NCBI RefSeq assembly: GCF_004341885.1
Contig: NZ_SLVX01000004.1
Span: 124,001-188,000 of the forward strand
Direction: 5' to 3'
Origin: Shinella granuli
GTDB lineage: Bacteria > Pseudomonadota > Alphaproteobacteria > Rhizobiales > Rhizobiaceae
Length of the DNA stretch: 64,000 bases
Position numbers and translations under genes: made by a program. Numbering within the stretch: position 1 is the first letter of the stretch; the number at the start of each line of letters is the position of its first letter. The notes beneath the pieces were generated by a model that ran no database searches, was not told the origin of the DNA, and saw only the letters and a program-made list of their open reading frames with translations. This document shows, piece after piece, positions 19,300-28,692 of this stretch.

Positions 19300-20103
19300 T
19301 CAGGCGCCGTCGTCCGGAATGTTCAGCACATGGCCGCAGGCCTTGCAGTGCACCGCATCGGCCTCATGGCGCGAAAGGCCGCATTGCGGGCAGGGGAAGG
19401 TCACCTTGTAAGGCCGCACGATCGCCTGCGCGAGCCGCACGAAGAGCGAGATGCCGATGATCATCGTGACGATGGAGGTGAGCTTTCCCAGCGTGCCGGG
19501 CAGGGTGATGTCGCCGAAGCCGGTGGTCGTGACGGTGGCGACGGAGAAGTAGAGCGCATCGACGAAGCCTTCGAAGCCCTCCGCGCCGTAGAAGAAGTTG
19601 CTGTAGACGAAGCCGGTGACGAGGAAGAGGAAGACGAGGAAGTTCACGCAGGCCTGGATGACCTCTTCCTTGTCGCCGTGCCCGATGCGGTGCAGCGTCA
19701 GCGTGACGAGCTTGCTCTGGCTGATCGCCCAGATGCGCAGGACGCGCAGGAAGGCGAAATTGTGGAGCTGGCCCGGAAAGAGCAGGGTGCCGAGCACGAC
19801 GATATCGACGCAGGTCATCGGCCGCAGCGCCCAGTAGCGCAGGTTCGGCGCGATCAGCGCCCGCGCGGCCAGCTCGAAGGCGATGACGGCGGCGATGACA
19901 TAGTCGACGATGATATAGGCCGGTCCCTTGCGCAGATACGGGCCTGCGACGAAGAAGCCGAGGATTGCGATATCGACGAGGAGCATGGCCGCCTGGAAGC
20001 GGATCGCCTCCCGGTCGCGGCCGAAATAGAGCCCGCGCAACTGCCGGCGCACCCGTTCGAGAAAGGGCTGCGGCTCAGTCGCGCTCAACGGGTCGTCGCT
20101 CAT
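19300..20103 (-). CDS. Six-TM voltage-gated-type potassium channel with C-terminal zinc ribbon
   Basis: This 267-residue membrane protein fits the S1-S6 plan. S4-like FAFLRVLRIWAI carries two arginines. The pore loop near residues 187-196 has TVTTTGFGDI, matching the K+ filter consensus T-x-G-(Y/F)-G-D. S6 follows (SIVTMIIGISLFVRLAQAI). The C-terminus (about 238-262) holds two CxxC pairs, CPQC and CKAC, spaced like a zinc ribbon, which is unusual for this family. It lies 43 bp downstream of the FecR-barrel gene on the same strand. K+ selectivity is inferred from the filter. Confidence 0.88.
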   Translation of the reverse strand: MSDDPLSATEPQPFLERVRRQLRGLYFGRDREAIRFQAAMLLVDIAILGFFVAGPYLRKGPAYIIVDYVIAAVIAFELAARALIAPNLRYWALRPMTCVDIVVLGTLLFPGQLHNFAFLRVLRIWAISQSKLVTLTLHRIGHGDKEEVIQACVNFLVFLFLVTGFVYSNFFYGAEGFEGFVDALYFSVATVTTTGFGDITLPGTLGKLTSIVTMIIGISLFVRLAQAIVRPYKVTFPCPQCGLSRHEADAVHCKACGHVLNIPDDGA

Positions 20104-20146
20104 CGCTGAAAGACTAGCGCCCGCCGGATGCCGGTCAAGCGCCCCC

Positions 20147-23100
20147 TCAGAACCGCGCCTTCATCGTCGCGAGGAAGGTGCGGCCGGGGCCCGGCAGGCG
20201 ATCGGCCATGTCGATGTCGTTGTCGAAGATGTTCAGCACGCTGAGGCCGGCCTCCAGGTGCCCGCTCTCCGATTTCCAGGTCAGCGCGGCGTCGGTGGTC
20301 CAGTAGCTGTCGAGCGTCTGGCCGCTTGGTGCGCCGTTGACATAATAGTGCGAGCCGAGCCGCGGACCGACGAAGCTCTGGGCGAGCGTCGCCGTCCAGC
20401 GCGCGGGGTGCACATAGGTCAGGCCCACCTGCGCCACATAGTCGGGCACCAGCGGCACGTCGAAGGAGGAATCCCAGCCGGTCGTGGTGTCCTTGCTGGC
20501 GTTCCAGGTGAAGGAGCCGAAGGCGCCGAGGCCATCGCCGACCCAGTAGTTGGCGCTGATCTGCAGGCGGTCGATCTTGCCCGTGTCCGTCAGGAAGCTC
20601 GCCATGAAGTCTTCCGGCGTCAGCGTCAGGCCGTTGAAGCGCAGGTGCTGGTATTCGACCGCGGTGAAGAAGCGCTCGTTCCACTCGGCGTCCCAGCGCA
20701 CCGCCGTCGTCCGCGTCTGCCCACCGCGGAAGAGCGGCAATTCCATCGGGGCAAGGCCGACCGTCGTGACGGGCGAGAGCGTGTAGTTGCTGGCGAACTG
20801 CGTATCCTGCCGATAGTAGGCGCGCAGCCAGTGGCTGTCGTTCGGCGCGAAGGCGATGCCGGCCCGGTAGTCGACCGGTCCCCAGCGCGGGCTGTCGCCG
20901 TCGAAACGCGACTGGAAGGCGCCCGCCTGCACCTGCAGGCTGTCGGAAAGCGCCAGATAGCCGTCGATATAAGCCCGCGTCGCCGAACTGCCGCCGTCGG
21001 CATCGCCGAGGTCCTCGATCACGCCTGTCGTCAGGTTGGTGGCGGTCGTCGAGATGTGGAAGTCGCTTTCCGCCGCCTCCATGCCGTAGCGCAGCGTCAG
21101 CGGGCCGATGCCCAGCAGATGACCGACGCCATAGGTGAAGACGTCCTCCCGAGACGTGTCAGCGATGCGATAGGTGATCGGGGGAGTATCTTCGTTCTCA
21201 TCGTCGTCGACGATCGAGCGGTATCGGGTCAGGTCGTCCGTGCGGCGGTTGACGGCGAAGGCCTGCAGCACGTTCCGCTCGCCGATGACATGGCTCCAGG
21301 CGACGCCGAGCTCGGTGGTATCCGTCACGCTGTCGTTGAAGGGCGCGGGATTGGAGGTCTGGCCCGGATAGCCGACCTCCTGCCGGATCCTGTTGCCGAA
21401 GAGATAGACGCTGTCCGTCAGGGTCGGCTTGATGCCGATGCGGAAGAGCCCGCCCAGAAGATCGTTCTCGTCGTTTTCGCGCGCGCTCTCCGGCCGGGTG
21501 ATATCGCCCTGGAGATAGTAGCTGACCGGCACGGGCGTGTAGCTCGTGCCCTGGAGCAGGATGTCGCTCGCCCAGCCGGTGGCGGCGCCGTAGTTCGAGA
21601 GGGTCCCGCCGAGCGAGGCTTCGAAGAAGTTGCGGGTCTCCAGGCTGTTGCGCTTTTCCTCCGAGGCGACCGACAGGGGCGCGAACAGCCGCGCCTGAAG
21701 CTCCGATGCGATGGAGGAGCCGCCGGAGGAGGAACGGTCGAGGCCGGAGAGCGGCGTGTTGACGAAGGGACTGCCGCCGCCCGCCGTCGCCTCGTCGACA
21801 TAGGTCGTGGAGACGAAGGGATCGTAGGACCGGTCGGCATAGAATTGGCCCCATTCGGTCAGGCCGATATTGTCGAGCGTCACGCCGAGATAGGAGGAGA
21901 CCTGCCGGTTGGTGTCGTAGCCGGAATAATAGCCGCCGCGCGCCTGCCGGCGGCGCAGCGCCTCGCGGGCGTTGATGATGGCGTCGTCGGCGCGGAACTC
22001 GTCGATCGCGATGCCGGCGCGGATGAGGGCGATGCTCGGATTGTCGCGGTCGAAACGGTCGGCATTGTCGAGCGCCTGGGCGGTCTCGGCATCGGCGCCG
22101 CTCTGGTAGCTGGCGATGGCAAGGCCGATCAGCGCGTCGCCGGCGGTCGGGTTGACGGCGGCAGCCTTCTGCAGGACCTTTTCGCCCTCCGCGGTCCTGC
22201 CCATGCGCAGGAGATAGCGGCCCTTGGCGGCAAGCACGGCATAGGAGGTGGGATCGAGCGCCTCGGCGGCGTCGATCGCTTCTTTCGCCGCGGCCATCTG
22301 GTCGTTGTCCATCAGGAAGCGGGCGTGGTTGGCGTGCAGCGCGGCGTTTTCCGGGTTGAGGGCGATGGCACGCCGATGGGCGACGTTGGCCTCCACGATG
22401 GCGTTGCGGTCGCTCTTCAGGATGCCGATCTCGTTCCACACGGCATCGTCGCCGGGCGCGGCCTTCACCGCCCGGTCGAGCTCGGCAAGCGCGCCGTCGA
22501 TGTCGCTCGACACGGTGGAGCGGAACCGCGCGCTGACGAGCAGATGGGCAGGATCGTCGGGATCGATCGCCTTCGCACGGTCGAGCGCCGCGCGCACCTC
22601 GTCGCGGTCGTCGAGTTCGTAGGCGAGGCTGGCGCGCATGGCGGGCAGGGCCGCTTCGTTCGGGAAGCGCGGCTCGGCCCTGCGGAGGAATTCGATCGCC
22701 TCGACCTGTCCCTGGAGGTTGGCGATGGCGGTCGCCTGGGCGATCGCCTCCCCGGCGGTCTCGGGCGTCTGGTTCAGCGACGGTGCTTTGGCCTCGGTGT
22801 CGGGGTTTTCCAGCGAGAGCGCGATCCACTCGCCGTAGCGCGCCATGGTGCGCCGCTCGCCGGAAAGATGCGGCATCGCCTTGCGGAACAGCCGGATCGC
22901 CTCGTCATACCGTGTGGCCTGGCCGGCGATCATCGCCTCGACCAGGCTGGCGCGGGCCTCCAGCGCGGCGGGAAGCGGGCGCGGCAGGCGGGAAAGGGCG
23001 GCCTCGGCGGCCGCCCTGCCGTCATAGGCGAGCGCCGTCTCTGCGAGCGTCAGCCAGTCCTCGCGGCTGCGGCCGGCCTCCGGCGTGTCGAGGATGCGCC

Positions 23101-23773
23101 GCCGCTCGGCGCGGGCCTTCGTGCTTTCCGTGCCGCTGACGGGCAGGCTCGCGAAGGTGCCGCGCACCTCGCTGTAGAGCAGGACCTGTTCGCGCTCCTT
23201 GAGATTGACGAGGATGTATTTGCGCGGCGCCTCGCCGATCCGCGCCACGGCGCCTTCGCCCTGGCCGACCGTCACCGTGCCTTGCGCGTTGGAAAGCTCC
23301 ACCGTGCCTTCCAGCACGGTCAGCGTCGTGCGGTCGCCCTCGGCGCGCAGCGTCCAGTCCGTGCCGCGAATGGCGGCTGCCGCCGCGGGCGTATCGACGG
23401 TGAGCCCGCTGCCGCCGCGGTCCGCGCGGCCCCAGATCGTGCCGCCTTCGAGATTGAGCAGGCTGTCGGAGGCGCCGTCGATCTTGCGCACGCGCAGGAC
23501 CGTCTCGCGCGCCATGCGCACCAGCGTGTTGTCGGCAAAACGGATGGCAAGGCTGCCGATGGCATTGGTGCGAAGCGTGTCGCCGGCGATGAGGTCCTGG
23601 TTGACCTCGACGCCGCGCCAATTGTCCACCTCGACGAAGCGCACCTCCTCGCCGGATTTGCGATCCACGACGGCGCCATCCACGGCCGAACCGCGCGGCA
23701 GGACCTCCGCACACGCCGGATAAGAGCCCGCAACGATCGCGAGGGCCGAAACGCCCAGCTTCAACACACGCAT
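20147..23773 (-). CDS. FecR-domain / TPR / outer-membrane beta-barrel fusion protein
   Basis: This 1208-residue protein has three parts. Residues 1-22 are a signal peptide (cleavage near YPACA). Residues about 52-175 form a FecR-type domain (GVEVNQDLIAGDTLRTN, AIRGTDWTLRAEGDRTTLTV). Residues about 245-610 are TPR-like helical repeats such as AIALNPENAALHANHARFLM. From about 715 to the end it alternates short polar beta strands and closes with FLATMKARF, whose terminal Phe marks an outer-membrane barrel; VLNIFDNDI and PGPGRTF resemble TonB-receptor C-termini. No plug domain or TonB box is visible. It lies 78 bp after ubiB and may share its transcript. The role is unknown; export or surface sensing are possibilities. 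Confidence 0.8.
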   Translation of the reverse strand: MRVLKLGVSALAIVAGSYPACAEVLPRGSAVDGAVVDRKSGEEVRFVEVDNWRGVEVNQDLIAGDTLRTNAIGSLAIRFADNTLVRMARETVLRVRKIDGASDSLLNLEGGTIWGRADRGGSGLTVDTPAAAAAIRGTDWTLRAEGDRTTLTVLEGTVELSNAQGTVTVGQGEGAVARIGEAPRKYILVNLKEREQVLLYSEVRGTFASLPVSGTESTKARAERRRILDTPEAGRSREDWLTLAETALAYDGRAAAEAALSRLPRPLPAALEARASLVEAMIAGQATRYDEAIRLFRKAMPHLSGERRTMARYGEWIALSLENPDTEAKAPSLNQTPETAGEAIAQATAIANLQGQVEAIEFLRRAEPRFPNEAALPAMRASLAYELDDRDEVRAALDRAKAIDPDDPAHLLVSARFRSTVSSDIDGALAELDRAVKAAPGDDAVWNEIGILKSDRNAIVEANVAHRRAIALNPENAALHANHARFLMDNDQMAAAKEAIDAAEALDPTSYAVLAAKGRYLLRMGRTAEGEKVLQKAAAVNPTAGDALIGLAIASYQSGADAETAQALDNADRFDRDNPSIALIRAGIAIDEFRADDAIINAREALRRRQARGGYYSGYDTNRQVSSYLGVTLDNIGLTEWGQFYADRSYDPFVSTTYVDEATAGGGSPFVNTPLSGLDRSSSGGSSIASELQARLFAPLSVASEEKRNSLETRNFFEASLGGTLSNYGAATGWASDILLQGTSYTPVPVSYYLQGDITRPESARENDENDLLGGLFRIGIKPTLTDSVYLFGNRIRQEVGYPGQTSNPAPFNDSVTDTTELGVAWSHVIGERNVLQAFAVNRRTDDLTRYRSIVDDDENEDTPPITYRIADTSREDVFTYGVGHLLGIGPLTLRYGMEAAESDFHISTTATNLTTGVIEDLGDADGGSSATRAYIDGYLALSDSLQVQAGAFQSRFDGDSPRWGPVDYRAGIAFAPNDSHWLRAYYRQDTQFASNYTLSPVTTVGLAPMELPLFRGGQTRTTAVRWDAEWNERFFTAVEYQHLRFNGLTLTPEDFMASFLTDTGKIDRLQISANYWVGDGLGAFGSFTWNASKDTTTGWDSSFDVPLVPDYVAQVGLTYVHPARWTATLAQSFVGPRLGSHYYVNGAPSGQTLDSYWTTDAALTWKSESGHLEAGLSVLNIFDNDIDMADRLPGPGRTFLATMKARF

Positions 23774-23851
23774 GTTTCTTGTTCGTCCACCCTCGAAGGC
23801 GACGATATGGATGCAATTTTTCGGTGTTGTCAACGCGGGGAAAGCAACCCG

Positions 23852-25426
23852 TCAGGCAAGTTTCCAGGCGATGTAGACGAGTGTTGCAGCAATGATCCAC
23901 AGCGCCAGCCGGCCGGAGCGGCTGTGGCGGGCCTCGGACCGGCCGATCGCCTCGGCGGTCTCCGCATCGAAACGCAGGCCCTTTTCGGCCATGCTGGTGA
24001 TGTCCTGCGACAGCTTTTCGGCCTTGGCGGCGATTTCCGGCGCCGCCTCGGCCAGCCGCAGGGCGGCATGCGCGCCGTCGCGCAGGTCCGTCAAAAGCCG
24101 CTTCGGCCCGAGATTGTCCCGGATCCAGTCGCCGACGACGCCTTCGGACGCCTTCCACATGTTGAAGCGGGGGTTCAGCGTGCGCGAGACACCCTCCACC
24201 ACCACCATGGTCTTCTGCAGCATGACGAGTTCGGTGCGGGTCTCCATGTCGAAGAGCTCCGTCACCTCGAAGAGCAGGGTCAGGAGCTTTGCCATGGAGA
24301 TGGTCTCGGCCGGCTGGCCGTGGATCGGCTCGCCGATGGCGCGGATCGCCTGGGCGAAGCTGGCGGTATCGTGGTGCGAGGGGACATAGCCCGCCTCGAA
24401 ATGCACGTCGGCGACGCGCTGGTAGTCGCGCGTGATGAAGCCGTAGAGGATCTCGGCGAGGAAACGGCGCTCCTTCTTGCCGAGCCGGCCGACAATGCCC
24501 ATGTCGACCGCGACGATGACGCCCTCGGGGTCGACGAAGAGATTGCCCTGGTGCATGTCGGCATGGAAGAAGCCGTCGCGCAGCGTATGGCGCAGGAAGG
24601 ACTGGATCAGCGTATCGGCCAGCCTGTCGAGGTCGTGGCCGGCGGCGCGCAGCCCCTCGACGTCGGACATCTTGATGCCGTCGATCCATTCCATGGTGAC
24701 GACGTCGCGCCCCGTGCGCTCCCAGTCGACCTTCGGCACGCGGAAGCCGGGATCGCTTGCGGTGTTCTCGCCGAGTTCGGAAAGGGCGGCGGCCTCCAGG
24801 CGAAGGTCCATCTCGACCTTGGTCGTCTGCTCCAGCGTGCGCGTCACCTCGACCGGCTTCAGCCGGCGCGTGTTGGGCAGCATGCGCTCCTGAAGGCGCG
24901 CGGCGGCATACATGGCTTCCAGGTCATGGGCGAAACGCTGGCGCACGCCGGGGCGGATGACCTTGACGGCGACCTTGCGCTCGCCGGTCGCGTCGCGCAC
25001 CGTCGCGGGATGGACCTGCGCGATGGAGGCGGCGGCGATCGGGTCGCCGAAATTGACATAGAGGTCGTCGAGCGGCCGGCCGAGCGAGCCTTCCACCGTG
25101 GCGACGGCCGCTTCGCGCGGAAAGGTCGCCATGCGGTCCTGGAGGGCGGAGAGGTCGACGGCGATCTCGGCGCCGACGACGTCGGGCCGGGTCGCCAGGA
25201 ACTGGCCCATCTTCACATAGGACGGGCCGAGGCGCTCGATGGCGCGGGCAAGGCGGTCGCTGCGGTCCTCCTTCGAGGCCCGGCGGCGCTCGAAGAGGCC
25301 GGCAAGCGTATGCGCGGTGCGCGCGAGCGGCGGCATGCCCTCCGTCGGCAGGGCCGAGACGACGCCCTCGCGCATGAGGACCCAGCCCACGCGGGCGAGC
25401 CGAAGATAGGCGCCGATAACACTCAT
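23852..25426 (-). CDS. ubiB: UbiB-family ATPase/kinase-like protein of ubiquinone biosynthesis
   Basis: This 524-residue member of the UbiB/ADCK family has the KxGQ motif (YVKMGQFLATRPD near residues 70-82), the ATP-binding AAASIAQVHPA loop, VAVKVIRPGV with the ATP-contacting Lys, FHADMHQGNLFVD as catalytic loop and VDMGIVGRL as the DFG-like motif. A hydrophobic C-terminal segment probably anchors it (WIIAATLVYIAWKLA). It is required for ubiquinone production in bacteria, with ATPase rather than protein-kinase activity. It starts 37 bp after ubiE. Confidence 0.95.
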   Translation of the reverse strand: MSVIGAYLRLARVGWVLMREGVVSALPTEGMPPLARTAHTLAGLFERRRASKEDRSDRLARAIERLGPSYVKMGQFLATRPDVVGAEIAVDLSALQDRMATFPREAAVATVEGSLGRPLDDLYVNFGDPIAAASIAQVHPATVRDATGERKVAVKVIRPGVRQRFAHDLEAMYAAARLQERMLPNTRRLKPVEVTRTLEQTTKVEMDLRLEAAALSELGENTASDPGFRVPKVDWERTGRDVVTMEWIDGIKMSDVEGLRAAGHDLDRLADTLIQSFLRHTLRDGFFHADMHQGNLFVDPEGVIVAVDMGIVGRLGKKERRFLAEILYGFITRDYQRVADVHFEAGYVPSHHDTASFAQAIRAIGEPIHGQPAETISMAKLLTLLFEVTELFDMETRTELVMLQKTMVVVEGVSRTLNPRFNMWKASEGVVGDWIRDNLGPKRLLTDLRDGAHAALRLAEAAPEIAAKAEKLSQDITSMAEKGLRFDAETAEAIGRSEARHSRSGRLALWIIAATLVYIAWKLA

Positions 25427-25463
25427 GCGGGAAGGCGCTGCTGGGAGGAGGATCGGACCATGC

Positions 25464-26240
25464 TCACAGCTTCCAGCCCGAATGCAGCGCCGCGATGCCG
25501 CCGGTGTAATTGGTGAAGGTGACGCGGGAGAAGCCGGCGGCGCGGATCATCGCCGCGAAATCCTGCTGGTTCGGGAATTTGCGGATCGATTCGACGAGAT
25601 ACTGGTACGGCTCGGCATCCCCGGTGATCATCTTGCCGAACTGCGGGATCGCCTTGAACGACCAGGCTTCGTAGAACTGGTCGAGCAGCGGCATCTCCAC
25701 CTCGGAGAATTCGAGCACGAGCAGCCGCCCGCCGCGCTTCAGGACGCGATAGGCTTCCGACAGCGCGACATCGATGCGCGGCACGTTGCGGATGCCGAAG
25801 GCGATCGTATAGGCATCGAAGCTGCCCGTCTCGAAAGGAAGCTCCTCCGCATTGGCCTCGACGAAATCGAGATTGGCGGAAAGGCCCTTCTTCGCCGCCC
25901 GGTCGGCGCCGACGGCGAGCATCGAGCCGTTGATGTCGAGCACGGTGGCATGGGCCAGCTTGTCGGAAGCCTCCACGATGCGGAAGGCGATGTCACCCGT
26001 GCCGCCGGCAACGTCGAGCACCCTGTAGGACGGGTCCTTGCGCGGGTTGAGGCTTGCGATCATCGCGTCCTTCCAGGCCCGGTGCAGGCCGGCGGACATG
26101 ACGTCGTTCATGATGTCGTAGCGCTTGGCCACCTTGTGGAACACGTCGTTGACGAGCGCCTGCTTCTCGCCCTGCCGCACCTCGCGAAACCCGTAGGAGG
26201 TTTCCATGCCGCCGTCCGCGGATGTGCGCTGTTCCGTCAT
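25464..26240 (-). CDS. ubiE: Ubiquinone/menaquinone C-methyltransferase
   Basis: This enzyme methylates the benzoquinol ring using SAM. The 258-residue protein has the UbiE signature [20 protein letters not shown] near residue 30, SAM motif [29 protein letters not shown] and the C-terminal [14 protein letters not shown]. The start [15 protein letters not shown] is preferred; METT four codons earlier is an alternative. It forms an operon with ubiB and is divergent from mutM. Confidence 0.97.
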   Translation of the reverse strand: MTEQRTSADGGMETSYGFREVRQGEKQALVNDVFHKVAKRYDIMNDVMSAGLHRAWKDAMIASLNPRKDPSYRVLDVAGGTGDIAFRIVEASDKLAHATVLDINGSMLAVGADRAAKKGLSANLDFVEANAEELPFETGSFDAYTIAFGIRNVPRIDVALSEAYRVLKRGGRLLVLEFSEVEMPLLDQFYEAWSFKAIPQFGKMITGDAEPYQYLVESIRKFPNQQDFAAMIRAAGFSRVTFTNYTGGIAALHSGWKL

Positions 26241-26505
26241 CGTCGTCTCCATGGGCCGGTCTGTCGCAGCCGGATTGCCGCAAAGACCATAGCGAATTGG
26301 CAAGGCCCGCGCTATCTCACGCACAGCGCCCGTCGCTTCGCCGGGTATATAGGACATAGATTGCCGAGAGGGAAATGCCGCGCCGCGGCAAATGCGCTCA
26401 CGGTTAAGGTCCGTTGACATTCAGCCCGGAGCGAGCCGAAAAGGGCGTTTTTTGCAGGCCGTTCCGGGCCGAATGCCGGCGGGCCGCAAATCGAAGGAGA
26501 CGATG

Positions 26506-27387
26506 ATGCCGGAATTGCCGGAAGTGGAAACGGTGCGCCGGGGCCTTGCCCCCGTCATGGAGGGGGCGACGATCCGCCGGGCGGAGCTGCGCCGTCCGGA
26601 CCTGCGCTTTCCCTTCCCGCCCGCCTTTTCCGAGGCTTTGTCCGGCCGCCGCGTCGTCTCGCTCGGCCGCCGCGCCAAATATCTGCTGATCGATATCGAG
26701 GGCGGCGACGTGGTGATCGCCCATCTCGGCATGTCCGGTTCCTTCCGGGTGGAGGGCGCCGAGCCGCCCGGCGATTTCCACATTCCCCGCAGCAAGGACG
26801 CGCGCCACGACCATGTCGTCTTCCACCTGGAGACGCCGAAGGGCGAGCGCCGCGTCATCTACAACGATCCCCGCCGCTTCGGCTTCATGGATCTTGCCCG
26901 GCGGGAGGACCTCGCCGCCCATGCCTTCTTCCGCGATCTCGGTGCCGAACCGACCGGCAACACGCTGGATGCCGACTACATCGCCGCCAAGTTCCGCGGC
27001 CGCCAGACGCCGCTGAAGGCCGCCCTGCTCGACCAGAAGAACATTGCCGGCCTCGGCAACATCTATGTCTGCGAGGCGCTGTGGCGCGCGCATCTTTCGC
27101 CGGAACGGCTGGCCGGCACGCTGGTCACGGCCGCGGGCAGGCCGAAGAAGGAGCTCGTCCTCCTCACCGAGGCGATCCGCCAGGTGATCGCCGATGCGAT
27201 CGAGGCGGGTGGCTCGACCCTGCGCGACCATATCCGCGCCGACGGCTCGCTCGGCTACTTCCAGCATTCCTTCTCCGTCTACGACCGCGAGAAGGAGCCT
27301 TGCCGCACGCCCGGCTGCACGGGCACGATCGGCCGCATCGTGCAGAGCGGCCGTTCCACCTTCCATTGCGCCGCCTGCCAGAAATAA
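26506..27387 (+). CDS. mutM: Formamidopyrimidine-DNA glycosylase
   Basis: This bifunctional glycosylase/AP lyase removes 8-oxoguanine and Fapy lesions. The start is fixed by chemistry: Met removal exposes catalytic Pro2, followed by Glu3 ([13 protein letters not shown]). The 293-residue protein has the H2TH region ([20 protein letters not shown]) and ends in the four-Cys zinc finger CRTPGC...CAAC. An AAGGAGA site lies 7 bp before the ATG. It is followed by the enoyl-CoA hydratase gene 16 bp downstream. Confidence 0.97.
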   Translation: MPELPEVETVRRGLAPVMEGATIRRAELRRPDLRFPFPPAFSEALSGRRVVSLGRRAKYLLIDIEGGDVVIAHLGMSGSFRVEGAEPPGDFHIPRSKDARHDHVVFHLETPKGERRVIYNDPRRFGFMDLARREDLAAHAFFRDLGAEPTGNTLDADYIAAKFRGRQTPLKAALLDQKNIAGLGNIYVCEALWRAHLSPERLAGTLVTAAGRPKKELVLLTEAIRQVIADAIEAGGSTLRDHIRADGSLGYFQHSFSVYDREKEPCRTPGCTGTIGRIVQSGRSTFHCAACQK

Positions 27388-27403
27388 GACAGAGGAGAGA
27401 ACC

Positions 27404-28177
27404 ATGGCCTATGAAACCCTGCTGGTGGAGACGCGCGGACGCGTCGGCCTCGTCACGCTCAACCGGCCGCAGGCGCTGAACGCGCTGAACCGCAAGCTGC
27501 TCGACGAGCTGAAGGGCGTGCTCGCCGCCTTCGAGGCGGATGCCGGCATCGGCGCCATCGTCCTCACCGGCTCGGAAAAGGCCTTTGCCGCCGGCGCCGA
27601 CATCAAGGAGATGCAGCCCTATGGCTTCGCCGACGCCATGGTGGAGGACCTTGCCGCCGGCTGGGACGACGTGGCGGCCTGCCGCAAGCCGATGATCGCC
27701 GCCGTCAGCGGCTTTGCGCTCGGCGGCGGCTGCGAGGTCGCCATGATGTGCGATTTCATCATCGCCTCCGAGACGGCGAAGTTCGGCCAGCCGGAAATCA
27801 CGCTCGGCGTCATTCCCGGCATGGGCGGCACGCAGCGCCTGACGCGCGCCCTCGGCAAGGCGAAGGCGATGGACCTCATCCTCACCGGCCGGCTGATGGA
27901 CGCGGCGGAAGCCGAGCGCGCCGGCCTCGTCGCCCGCGTGGTCGCGCCCGAAAGGCTGCTGGAGGAGGCGCTGGCCGCGGCGGAAAAGATCGCCGGCTAT
28001 TCCCTGCCCGCCACCATGCTGGCGAAGGAGGCGGTGGGGCGCGCTTACGAGACCGTCCTTGCCGAGGGCATGCGTGCCGAGCGCCGGCTGTTCCATGCGC
28101 TCTTCGCCACCGAGGACCAGAAGGAGGGCATGGCGGCCTTCATCGAGAAGCGCAAGCCCGCCTTCCGGCATCGTTGA
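27404..28177 (+). CDS. Enoyl-CoA hydratase
   Basis: This 257-residue crotonase-family protein is probably a beta-oxidation hydratase converting trans-2-enoyl-CoA to 3-hydroxyacyl-CoA. Visible motifs are AGADIKEM near residue 64, the oxyanion-hole [14 protein letters not shown] near 105 and the catalytic-glutamate regions [18 protein letters not shown] near 129-146, so both catalytic acids appear present. A GAGGAGA site precedes the ATG. Its position between mutM and rpsT is common in rhizobia. The preferred chain length is unknown. Confidence 0.93.
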   Translation: MAYETLLVETRGRVGLVTLNRPQALNALNRKLLDELKGVLAAFEADAGIGAIVLTGSEKAFAAGADIKEMQPYGFADAMVEDLAAGWDDVAACRKPMIAAVSGFALGGGCEVAMMCDFIIASETAKFGQPEITLGVIPGMGGTQRLTRALGKAKAMDLILTGRLMDAAEAERAGLVARVVAPERLLEEALAAAEKIAGYSLPATMLAKEAVGRAYETVLAEGMRAERRLFHALFATEDQKEGMAAFIEKRKPAFRHR

Positions 28178-28210
28178 CACCGCCGGGCGGCGTTTCTTGC
28201 AGAATCCGCG

Positions 28211-28239
28211 TTGACGTCGTCGTGGTTTCCGGCTATACG
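28211..28239 (+). promoter_or_regulatory. Probable sigma-70 promoter of rpsT
   Basis: TTGACG (28211-28216), a 17-bp spacer and TATACG (28234-28239) match the housekeeping consensus well. The start would fall near 28246, giving a leader of about 120 nt before rpsT, long enough for the translational autoregulation known for S20. Confidence 0.7.
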
Positions 28240-28368
28240 CCGCCCACAGTTTGGAAAGCCGAATTCCAAGGTTTTCCGATATTGCTCCCGAATTGCTTTG
28301 ATGACAGGTCGCAGTGACCCGGCACGGCGAGGGTGGAGTTTGTGTCAGATTTCTGAAGAGAGGCATAA

Positions 28369-28635
28369 ATGGCCAATACAACCTCGGCAAAGAAGGCGAC
28401 CCGCAAGATCGCCGCGCGCACCGCAGTCAACAAGTCGCGCCGCTCGCGCGTCCGCAACTTCATCCGCAAGGTCGAAGAGGCCATCGCCTCCGGCGACCAG
28501 GCTTCGGCCGCTGCCGCTCTGAAGGCTGCCCAGCCGGAACTGATGCGCGCTGCCACGAAGGGCGTGCTCCATTCCAATACAGCATCCCGCAAGGTCTCGC
28601 GTCTGGCGAACCGCGTGAAGACGATGTCGGCCTGA
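28369..28635 (+). CDS. rpsT: 30S ribosomal protein S20
   Basis: This 88-residue, Lys/Arg/Ala-rich helical protein binds 16S rRNA early in 30S assembly. It begins [20 protein letters not shown] and has the S20 pattern [20 protein letters not shown] and [26 protein letters not shown] site precedes the ATG. It is monocistronic, with its own promoter and a strong terminator, and sits before dnaA. Confidence 0.98.
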   Translation: MANTTSAKKATRKIAARTAVNKSRRSRVRNFIRKVEEAIASGDQASAAAALKAAQPELMRAATKGVLHSNTASRKVSRLANRVKTMSA

Positions 28636-28662
28636 TAGCCCCATCGAGCTATGCAATATTAG

Positions 28663-28692
28663 AAAAAGCCCGGCGCTTGCGCCGGGCTTTTT
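28663..28692 (+). terminator. Intrinsic terminator of rpsT
   Basis: AAAAAGCCCGGC and GCCGGGCTTTTT form a 12-bp stem around a GCTTGC loop, and further T residues follow. This is a classic rho-independent terminator, 27 bp after the rpsT stop. Confidence 0.93.

Noticed and set aside
20258-25516. A 1752-codon open frame antisense to the barrel and ubiB genes
   Set aside because: Its translation is Arg/Ala/Gly/Glu-rich without domains, and it mirrors the third-position GC bias of the true minus-strand genes. It is a shadow.
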